64,000 nucleotides of DNA, from the NCBI GenBank assembly GCA_010093705.1, contig MU006097.1, positions 968,715 through 1,032,714 of the forward strand, written 5' to 3'. Shown piece by piece: positions 54,794 through 64,000 of this stretch. The notes under the pieces are model-generated. The model made no database searches, had not been told where the DNA came from, and saw only the letters and a list, made by a program, of their open reading frames with translations. The position numbers and the translations under genes are program-made. The stretch comes from Patellaria atrata CBS 101060. Lineage: Eukaryota; Ascomycota; Dothideomycetes; Patellariales; Patellariaceae. Numbering within the stretch: position 1 is the first letter of the stretch; every line of letters begins with the position of its first letter.

Positions 54794-57407
54794 TTTCAGT
54801 CCAACTCAGACTGCAGTGGCTGCCTGAACACAAAAGCGACGCATCTGTTTCTGAGGCTTGATCTACGTCTAGAGGAGAATTGTGGAAGAGCTGATTCTGA
54901 TGCAAAAGACCGAAATTCGGACTCCAGATTTGCGTAGATCCGCACAGGCGTTCGTGTGGATCTTCACTGCAGGGCGGACGCAGCGGATATAGCCGTATTA
55001 TTCCCTCGTGCTGGGATAGTTTCGATGAATGCGTGGATAGAATTCCGGCTTGCTGATATTACGGCTTTTGTTCAGATATACGGATTTGGGGGGTTGTGGC
55101 GTCGACGTATTCGAGGACTCTCGTCGGAACGGATCTTCACCGATTTTCTAGTCAGAAATTGACATCACACGCCTTATTACTAGGCACATATCCCTCTCTA
55201 GGCTGTTGAGTCTGAAGGAGAGATTCCCAGCTGATTCCAAGGTTGGGATAAAATGAATATTGGTTTGGAATCTCTCGCTGCTGATAAATCAACTGGAGAA
55301 GACATTTCTTTAGAACTAGTCTCTACGGGCCATGACGGAATCCAACCCATTCCTAAATGGGAACCCTAATTCTAACGACCGCTAAGGATTGCCCTTTGGA
55401 GGCCCGAACATCATTACTTCTACCTTAGTTTTTAAGTGATATACGCCAAATGTTGACGTCTATCGGTCAGGTTAAAGAAAGATGGTAGAAAATCATTATG
55501 GAGGCAAAAGTATCTAACTGCATGAAAGCAATCTACTCGCCTATTATTGAGTCCTCCTGCTTTGGTATCACTGAATAGATGACCTTGCTGACATGAACAA
55601 GGCCTTGATTTGCTACAGTATCAGCGGCGCATTTGCCAACATACGGCACGGCGATCCTGCTTATGACGAAGCATTCCGTATTTCGAGTACATACGCATAC
55701 GCGTAAGGTACAGTGACCATGCTGAAATGCTTTCCCGCTTAATCATGCACACTTCAGTGATATTGAAGGTCTCTGTCCGTTGTTATCCCACAGCTTTGGG
55801 AAGTAGGAGCTGGAAACAGTTTCAAAATGACTAGCCGCTTGTTTGAGTTTCGGGCCTCCGATATACCTAGGCACAATCGGTTCATTGAATCTCTTTAATG
55901 GGGTTAAAGAGTAAAGACGTGAATGTTTGGCCCCCAATGTAGCTGTACAGCATTATCTTCGAGAAAGCCTCAGGAACACTAGTCCCTGGCAGATGATCGG
56001 AATCGGGATGCCTAACAGTATCTCCATCGGAAAATATACGTATGATTGAAACGTGCCATTAAATCAGGCGACTAGTTCTAACGCCTAACGTCTATTCACC
56101 TCGCTATCCTATGGGATGTTGTAGCACTCCCCCCTTCTTACGAGCATGAACCTTCCACGACCGACTTATAACCTTGCCATGAAATCTTAGTCCTATATAC
56201 ACCAGGCTGTGTTGCTCAGCACGTCCTTATGCTGGCCGGACAGAAGCGAGCTGCAGAGATGCGGTACGGCGCGGATGTAGAGACTGAACCCCCCCGAGTT
56301 GCGTTTTCGACGGGCTTTCTGGGGAGTATGTGCCTGCGGCTACCAGCATATTGACAAGAAGATCGCAAATATCGATCTGTGACTGAGGTTGCTGTAAGAG
56401 AATGCACATGCGGGTAGCCGTGCTCTGCCATGCTATTCGTCCTGACGGGTGTCCGTGCTTCCGTTCATCGTTCTGCTTATTCTGGATGATAGGCAACCGC
56501 TGAATTGCCTGATGTCTTGCGTGGCTCTTGGTGGTTGAGCAGCTCGCTGGGCACAGCGTCATCTCACGTAGTATGATAGGTAGATAGGAGAGAATGAAAT
56601 GATAGTTGAGAGTACAAAGCTCTACTTCGGTGGCAGTAACCGCAGGATATATCTAAGTACAAAATGTGTCTGAATGGTATCAACAGATATGTATAGTGCA
56701 ATCAGACCTTTGCGCAAACTATGAACCCACACCCTTCATACATGTCGTACACGTGCTCAAGGATTCCAGCAGCCAACCTGTGACTCACAGCCAATTACCT
56801 ATTACGACGCTGACGTCCCCAAATCCCACATGTTGTGCTCTTGGCAGAATAGAGAGAGGTAACACGAGTGACAAAAATGGGCCGCTGCGAACGAATGTGC
56901 AGATATCCAACTAGGTATACGTTGGAATCCATAATACAGGGACAGCTAACGATAATAAACAACGGGGTGGTATTTCGAGAGAACAAGGTAAACAGGAAAG
57001 GCAAAAGCGGACAAGCGCTATATGTACGTAAAGCACGACAATAACTTCATAAAGATGAACAATTATGAATCCTCGCAAGTAAATCCGAGTATTAGGAATC
57101 CCAGATGTTTTGCGCGCCGGCAAATGCACTTCGCGGCTCTTATATCCCCTTGAGCCGCGCCCAACTATACCAAATGCTTGACCGTTCCCCTGGTAGATCA
57201 AATGAGACCGATCAACGCCACCCCTAAAATCCGCCATTAGCAAAAGATGATGTCCACGAATCTTCTGGACGAGACTCCGTCAATGCCTGCATGATATTTT
57301 CTGAATGCTCCAACGCCAGTCAGTGATGTAGTTATGTAGTAGATACTGTGTAATTGAGTTCATCTGTTGCTTCGTAATGCTCAATCTCTTCAAATCGAAA
57401 CTGTAGG
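54794..57407. other. 2.6 kb gene-poor stretch upstream of GSH1
   Basis: Expected GSH1 promoter nearest 54.8 kb and the GATA-factor 3' UTR near 57.4 kb. Short frames (for example 56227-56562 minus) have no family resemblance or splice partners. Nothing else was seen. Confidence 0.55.
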
Positions 57408-59170
57408 TCATGCATTTGGAGAACCAGGACCCATAGATCTAGGTCGTAAATTCGAACTACCGATCGCAGCTTTGTTTGTACCCATTTTGCGGGTTAGCTT
57501 GGCATAATCTGCTACTAGATTAGCATCTCATGCCGTGAACTTTCAGGTCGAACAACTTACGTAGACCGCAAGCATTACACAATGTACGTGCACCATCCGG
57601 CCCTCTACGCCATTCCGGGGTTTCAGCTCGATTACAGCTATGGCATCGACCGGGAGGAGCGGCTCTCTGAGTAAAAGTTAGTGCCGGTTGGTTTTGGCTA
57701 TATATACCAGATTTGAACTCACTCCGCCACGTCTCTTCTTAGGGTCTGCGCCCGCAAACCCTCCTCCCTTTGAGTCATCCTGATAGGGCGCGCTGTCTTC
57801 GGGATCATACCCATTTCCAGCTTTGTATCGATTATCTTGAGCTTGCTCCATCGCAACCTGCTGAGTGACGACTACTTCACGAATGCGCTGCATCGCTTCC
57901 TGGAGGCGATGTGACTGCTTCATTAAATCATCAACCTCCTGGAGTGAGGGAAGGGATCCAACAACGGGGCCTGAACGCTGTGTTTGATGTGCGCGCTGGC
58001 CATAATGTTTGCTGAAATCAAGCATTCTCCCGCTGCTGTCCGCAATCTAGTCATGTTAGTAATGACTACCAGTAGTCGGTCACAGAAGAACTTACTTCAT
58101 TGAGGGAAGCCTCAATATCGAAATTTTCTAAGTGCCGTTTGACAGACTCCCCATAAGCGAAACCTCCTACACGACCCGCTCTTTTGTTCTCTTCGGCGCG
58201 GTTGATTTCAGTTCCGTCTGAGCGCCACGTTGGAGGATATCTGGGAGGTGCAGAATAGGTTGCTGATGCCGAGGGAGGGAACATCGAACCAGATGCACTT
58301 GGAGGGGGGGCTGAGTAAGGATACTGAGATGGCGGATACGGTTGATATGCATAAGGACCATTCATCGATCCACTGGGTGGAGCACTTTGTTCGTACGCTG
58401 GTGAGGTTTGCTGTTGTGGTGGTTGCTGATATGAATAAGGTAAGCTTTGCCGAGCGGCAGTTATGGGTGAATGATTGGTTCGAATTGGATGTAATGTTGG
58501 CAATTTGCTGGTTTGCGAAGATGCCATAGGAGGACCTAAATTTGGATCTGGTGGATTATGGCTGTAAGGTGCTGTCAAGGCAGGTGCTTGGTTCATGAAA
58601 GGACTCCGACTTGCCGTCGGGGCGTATGAGTTGGGGGTGGGTTGATTTTGGGAGTCTGCGGGGAATGACTTTCGGTGATCTAATGGCGAACTTGACTGAT
58701 GTGGATGATAGGGCTGTGGAATAGAGGTGGTAGCTGCGCTGACAGGTGGGTAGGAAATTGGTTGATCTGCGCCTAAGGCTTCGTGAATTGATGGCAGAGA
58801 CTGTCTTTGGGGTTGCCTCTGTTCTTTTTCATCTCCAGATGTGCGACGAGACTCAGGAGGCGATATTAATCCTGACAGTGCACTTGGTATAGGATTGGTT
58901 TTCACCGTTGTTTGAGCCTGGCCGTATGGCGGAGGTGGGATAGAATAGTGGGACGAGGGGCTAACCATTGCCGGGGCGGAATGTTTACGTTGATAATCCT
59001 CTTCCCTCTGATGCTTTTCTAAGTCGAGATGATTGATGGAAGGAAGGGCAACACTATGAGATAGTCAGAATAACCTCTAGCCATAGAGGCTTAAGATTCG
59101 ATTTCGGTTGAGCAGTTGGCGGGAGAACAAACACGGACCTTTGCCTACTCCCACCTTCCACCTGATCCAT
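57408..59170 (-). CDS. nsdD: GATA-type zinc-finger regulator, NsdD / LTF1 / SUB-1 type
   Basis: Exons 59170-59139, 59053-58096, 58046-57723, 57666-57561 and 57508-57408, total 1521 nt or 506 aa. The N-terminus '[25 protein letters not shown]' is joined across an 85-nt intron. A long Pro/Ser/Gln/Tyr-rich region follows, then '[18 protein letters not shown]' and '[15 protein letters not shown]', a conserved block seen in NsdD proteins. One GATA finger with C-x2-C-x18-C-x2-C (cysteines near 446, 449, 468, 471; '[28 protein letters not shown]') is completed over the last intron by 'HYAKLTRK'. In Aspergillus NsdD promotes sexual development and represses conidiation; in Botrytis LTF1 controls light responses, virulence and redox balance; in Neurospora SUB-1 acts downstream of light. 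Assignment to this orthologue group is strong; the role here is by homology. Confidence 0.92.
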
Positions 59171-62100
59171 CGCGGCCGAAAAGGGTAGTTATGCACAATG
59201 ATGTGGAATTTTAATGGGGCCCAGATGTCTTTTGGTACAGCTTGTTCCGAAGTTTTACGTGGCTACCCGAACCAACCTAAAGATCGCGAACACCTACACA
59301 GAACGCGCCTTCCAGGTATAATAAATCTCGCTTCAGGTTCTTCAGTCGCTTCCCAGCTCTTCCCTAATAAGATGATCAAACCACTTCCCTTTTCAGACGT
59401 CGCGAACCGTACAATTTGGGACCAATTCGTCCCGTGCGGCTGACTGCGTGGGTAGGATACCTTCCCGTAAGGTGGAAGGTCACGGTATTCCGTGGTCTCG
59501 GATGGATGTCGCGCAATTCGATCCAAGTCTGATGTTTGACGTAAAACACTCGTGGCGAGCAACGATATGACGGAGAATTCAATAACGAGAGGAAATGTCT
59601 CTCTGGTTGTTAAGGTCCAGAGTGCCCAAAAGGATGTATGTCTCGTTCAATTGCCCGGAAATAAATGAGCGTCAAGAGGATGGATTCCAATCGTCGTTAA
59701 ACGCAGATTCCGCTCCGGAGTCCAGTCGTTCTTGGGAATAGCAGCGCAGCGTTCGGTAAGGTGGGTACGGTGTTCTTGGGTGAGATGGTAAGATGTTGTT
59801 AGGAGGAAGTTGAGGTTTGGATGACGGTTTCGAGGTGCATGATCCGGGAGCAGTGGCCAGTGGGTCGCAACTTCCGTACTGAATGGGCTTGCAAGGTATG
59901 GTAGGGGGAGGGGGGAAACGGGGATAGTGCTGTCAAGCAGAGAAATCAAGAGCCAGATTCGATCGGAGATGACCCGCTCTCAAGCAACAGGGCTGCCCAG
60001 GTCTTAACGGGGGTCCTTGGTGTGATGGACGTATATCCTACCCCTCTGCGTAGAGGCAAGGGTTCGCCAAAAAAGGCCATCCAACGGTGTGTTCTCACCC
60101 TGTAAGCGATGCGCCAGTCAGTCGAGGCGAGGTTGATCACAAAAGGGAACGGAGACGAAACGGGCCTTCTAGAGGATGTGGCTGCCGCCGCTGGCTGTGC
60201 AAGACATTGGACTGATTTTAGGTTAAACAGTTTTTGGGGCACGCGAAAGGGGGGATACAGAGTGCTGTAGCTGCTTGTAGCCGTCTGTATGTAGGCGTCA
60301 GAAGTTCAGAAGAAGGGTGAACAGCGTGCAGATTATTATTGTAGTAACAGGTTAGCAACTACACAACTAGCAAGTTTAGGCAAGACGTGGAACATGGAAG
60401 CCATGAACACTGATGGGGACTACTGTACGCACATCAACCCGGCGACTGAGAGGCGAGCTTGTCGAACCTTCGAACGAGGGGTGCCGCCGGGTTTACTGGT
60501 TTCGACTGGGCATCATTTTCTATCTTAGCTGGTTTAGACGCTCTTCCACACCTCGATTCATCCTCGATTCAACTCCCAGACTCTTCTCGACAGGAAGATC
60601 ACTTCTTCTACTCTCAAATTTGCCCCCCCTCAAACATCCACAGCACCCCCCGAACGAGCCAAAGATCAGCGTGCTTAGTAGGATTTTGCCCGACCGAAAA
60701 CCGCACCGAAAAAATAATGCATGATACGAAGTTTGAGTGTGCTCTAGCGCTACTAATGCAGAAGCACTTACTTGGACGGAATACCTGATAAAGGCACTCC
60801 TCCTATTCATCGCACAGTCTGGTTCTGTCCCATCGCAACTCCACAAGCGGTTGCTTATTATTGCTTTGTACGATGGGACATTATTAGGTATATCATATCA
60901 TGAAAGTAGTGCTCTGATGCATGACGACCGTTCAAACAATCACCCACAACTGCGGCAGCACCGCAGCATCTTTCGAGGAGAAAACACGGCAGTTGTTTGG
61001 ACGAGCTGTTTTGAGCAGCTCTGCGGGCGCTGGGCAGGCTGAGATTTGCCGCTACTCTATCTCACCTTTTCTTTAACCTAGTATACTATTGTGCGCCGCC
61101 CGCATCGTCTTGCAGGCGTGGCAGGCATTTCGAACATAGAGGACATCAGAGAGGAATGTATTGACGGATCTGAAGGGTCTTGACCTGGAACGGAACCAAT
61201 CACACGTGCTTACAGCTCCATGGCTTGGATGTCGATTGTTGCAGCTGGCACGGCTGGGTGTTCCATAGGATCCCGAAACAACGGAACAAAGGCGGAACGA
61301 ATCATGGTACGCGTGTCAGGCAAGCCTTCGAGACGATCTCGATCTTAAGGGCAGGCTAGCATCGAAACCATCTATCGCTTTGCCAGAGGTGCCCCTTAGG
61401 TTGAAGCCATGTCCCTGCAAATGCCCGGTAACCCGCGGTAGAGCTATAATAAGTTCACATATAAGACCATTATTCAGGAGACACTCACTGTAAATTTTTG
61501 GTAATTTAAAAAGATTCATCACGTGCACCCTTCCCTTGCCTTTCCAAGTGCATATTGCTGTTATTGACTTTTGTATCTCCGACGGAAGTTCGTACCAGTA
61601 GTAGTAGTAAATAATATACTACCTTTCGAAATCTTGAATCTATTCGGAGCGATGCATGCCGAAGTAAGCTTTTTCAGATTGATTGCTGCCCACATCTTCT
61701 TCATTTCTGACGCAAGACACCCCACTGCCGACTGTTCTTCTTGGGAGCTTATAAGCGTAGCGTATATTCTTTCCAAGATTTGTCTTGTCCTAGCGACTCT
61801 GGCAGATATTCAACGGAGATTCAGATCCAGATGAGATCCTGCATTATGTTTATGCCTCTCGCCTCCGCACCTGCGACTTAACACGTTCCCTGCAGCATTT
61901 TCATTACCATAAATCGTCGCGCAGAATCGGCACTCAGCACAACCGGGTTGCTCGACGAATCATGCAGTATCGGATCAGAAACAAAGCTCTTACGTCTAGC
62001 CAGTAAGAATACGACTCATGCACGCTTCGACGGAAAGGATATGGAAAGTTCTTCGTTGATGGACATCCACGACATCGTAAAACGATACAATACGGGCGCG

Positions 62101-62534
62101 CGCCCCTGGTCCGGTTGGTTCGGGCGGTCATGGGGATGCCACCGTAAAGATCGTCCAGGAGAGGTGCTGGCATGGAAACTGTAGCCTCACTACTACTCCA
62201 GCATAGTTCCTCCTTAAAAAGCACGACAATTTACGAAACTCTTACTGGATAACTACTGATGGCTGGCTTCGTGCAGGAGAGTGAAAATCATACCACCTTT
62301 TCCCGCACTCGACTCTTCCTCGGCGAGGAGGGTACCTGGAGGTCCATCTCGGATGCCTGGCGAACCCAGATTAACAAACGGCAATCGTACCGGCCCATGT
62401 TTCGAGTTATTATAACGCTACGCGTGCGGAAATACCTCTAATAATGAGCTATTATTAACGGAACGTAATCCGGGTGGTCGCCTGAAGGTAGGATCATGAC
62501 TTTACCGGGCTAGCTAAAGCAACCTCAATCGCAA
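59171..62534. other. 3.4 kb region upstream of the GATA factor, no supported gene
   Basis: Short frames on both strands overlap in several phases (59.26-59.95, 60.4-60.85, 61.5-62.4 kb) and none could be spliced into a model or matched to a family. The part nearest 59.2 kb is a plausible long promoter and 5' leader of the GATA gene. Confidence 0.5.
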
Positions 62535-62649
62535 ATGTCGAATCAATATTATTCCCAATCAACCAAAAAGATGAAATTGTTTCGAGGGGACGAACTTTTC
62601 GAAGCCTTTATTCTTAAGAAGTTAAAAGAAGCAACCAAGAGAGATACGG
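62535..62649 (+). CDS. Candidate first exon of an unidentified gene
   Basis: ATG at 62535 opens a 115-nt exon, 'MSNQYYSQSTKKMKLF' followed by 'RGDELFEAFILKKLKEATKRD', ending at a GTAAGG donor at 62650. A 40-nt putative intron would end at 62689. Protein-like text follows in two phases ('ELWRKAGASTLWPQGGL', then 'QLRISELAEIRNLRESLF' to a TGA near 62901), but an in-frame TAG and the very short intron prevent a full model. The charged, helical exon looks coding; the gene may be broken. Family unknown. Confidence 0.3.
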
Positions 62650-62901
62650 GTAAGGTAGACACGTGTGCCCCGTGCCGTGTACCGTAAAGGAAAGCGAACT
62701 GTGGAGAAAAGCGGGTGCATCAACGCTATGGCCACAGGGCGGGCTGTCAAAATCTAAACAGGAATAGCTCCCCTATGTCCAACTCCGGATCAGTGAACTC
62801 GCAGAGATCCGCAATCTACGGGAATCGTTATTTGTATGTTTTTTCATCATTACGGAATTCGTGCCATACAGTACGAGTGTTTCATATCCGCTTATCGTGA
62901 A

Positions 62902-64000
62902 GGAGCGTCGACGGTGAGCATAAAGTAAAAGTTACATTGAACATTGGGTTTCCTGGATCCTGGAACCGGAATTCATTTGTGTCCGCATATGAAGCAATTC
63001 ACACAAAGTCCAGTTTGGCGTCCTTTTCTTGAGTAGATTTTCCGTAACTTACGGGTAGGAACTGACCTGGACAGTTCCTCGTCCTTTTTCCTGCATGTAT
63101 CACAATAAAGATGCCCTCAAATTCCAGCAGCCCCTAAAATATCTAAATCCTGCATAAGGTGCATAAGTCACTCTCAGGAGAACCACCCGAGCTGTTGGTT
63201 CAAGTTTAAGACCAATAATTCCCCAATTCAAAATCACCCCAATGATACGGGTAGCGAAAAGAGCCAAACGCGAGCTCTACTGGCCACCGATATCTGTAAT
63301 CTGTCAAATCCTTTTTGCTCTACAGGTTCTCCCTCAGATCATTTTGCTGACCGTGGTACTGGATATCTACCCTCCTACCGTACGACGTTTAATTAGAGAC
63401 CCTGAAGCGTGACTTATGGTCGCCACGTATTCACGACAACACGAGTTCAAAAGTTCATGCTCCGTTATAACACTTCATGCGTCCTTTCTCAACCGCAATA
63501 AGTTGGGGGAAGCGTTCTCTCTGCGCACCTAGCAGGTCTTAGAATTACAGTATGGTGTTGGAGATTAAGACACAGACTACGGTACCAAATGCAAAAATCC
63601 CACAAATCACGATGAAAACGTCCTAATCTAGGCTGCAAAGACCACTTTCTTTGCAAAGTATGTAGATAAGTGCATTTTCTTCAGAGATCGCGATCTCCCC
63701 AATTCAGTTGTAGAAGAAAATAGAAGATTTCCCGCCTTGGAAGCCTAATCTCCTTTCTTCCTCCGTACAGTAAGTTAATTCTACTGTACAGTAAGTGCCG
63801 TTCCTGTCCGCCCACACTTTTTGGGCAGAGTCAACTGCATTTAAAACCCTGAACGAAATTACCCAAACCAGATATCAGTTCTTTTCTTAGCTTTCCTTAT
63901 TCGAGAAGCGCTCTCTTGTTTCTATTACACTTCTAAGATCAGCCAACACATCTCACAACTTTCATGATTACTTTCTGCCACAAATCTTGAGTAACCCCGA
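62902..64000. other. Terminal 1.1 kb without a supported gene
   Basis: AT-leaning sequence. Two copies of GTACAGTAAGT lie 21 nt apart at about 63765-63796, the second inside the palindrome TACTGTACAGTA (63782-63793). The last ~120 bases are pyrimidine-rich and could be a 5' leader of a gene beyond the window. Confidence 0.5.
63777..63793. repeat. 17-mer containing a 12-bp palindrome, second copy at 27112-27128
   Basis: AATTCTACTGTACAGTA occurs exactly here and at 27112-27128. The last 12 bases, TACTGTACAGTA, are a perfect palindrome. Confidence 0.8.

Overview
The window looks like nuclear DNA of a filamentous ascomycete (Pezizomycotina). The evidence is short spliceosomal introns (about 45-90 nt with GT..AG ends and CTAAC/CTGAC-like branch sites), a HET-domain protein, two Zn2Cys6 regulators, an NsdD-type GATA factor and a fungal CNOT11. 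The style and family set suggest Leotiomycetes (Helotiales), but that placement is an inference without any database search. Intron borders below were worked out by eye from splice signals, reading-frame continuity and family conservation.

Layout: an unrecognised proline-rich protein (66-1503) is followed by an accessory-looking block at 2.6-14.8 kb. In order the block holds a haloacetate-dehalogenase-like hydrolase, a HET-domain protein with C-terminal membrane helices, an AAAP amino-acid transporter, a seven-exon Zn2Cys6 regulator, a short-chain dehydrogenase and, divergently, an AhpD-like protein. After a 2.7 kb gene-poor gap come housekeeping genes: PMP3 (17.5 kb), CNOT11 (18.5 kb) and a cytosolic-type NAD kinase (20.6-22.5 kb). 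A 9.5 kb gene-poor stretch (22.5-32.0 kb) leads to a GC-rich FSH1-family serine hydrolase that converges on a second, AflR-like Zn2Cys6 protein (34.3-35.6 kb). A further 8.8 kb gene-poor stretch holds tandem repeats, orphan exons and what looks like a decayed SprT-like metalloprotease gene (about 42.3-43.5 kb). Conserved genes resume with BUD32 (44.4 kb), a Gln/Pro-rich 'cell wall proline-rich' type protein (46.2 kb), glutamate-cysteine ligase (52.5-54.8 kb, with an 11-nt first coding exon) and an NsdD/LTF1-type GATA factor (57.4-59.2 kb). The last 4.8 kb, upstream of the GATA factor, contains no convincing gene apart from one candidate exon.

Functionally, the 2.6-14.8 kb block combines a regulator, a transporter, an oxidoreductase, a hydrolase and an AhpD-like protein, so it could be a small catabolic or detoxification neighbourhood. 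The rest is core cell biology (KEOPS, CCR4-NOT, NADP supply, glutathione synthesis, membrane potential) plus a developmental regulator. No rRNA, tRNA, CRISPR array, prophage or intact transposon was found.
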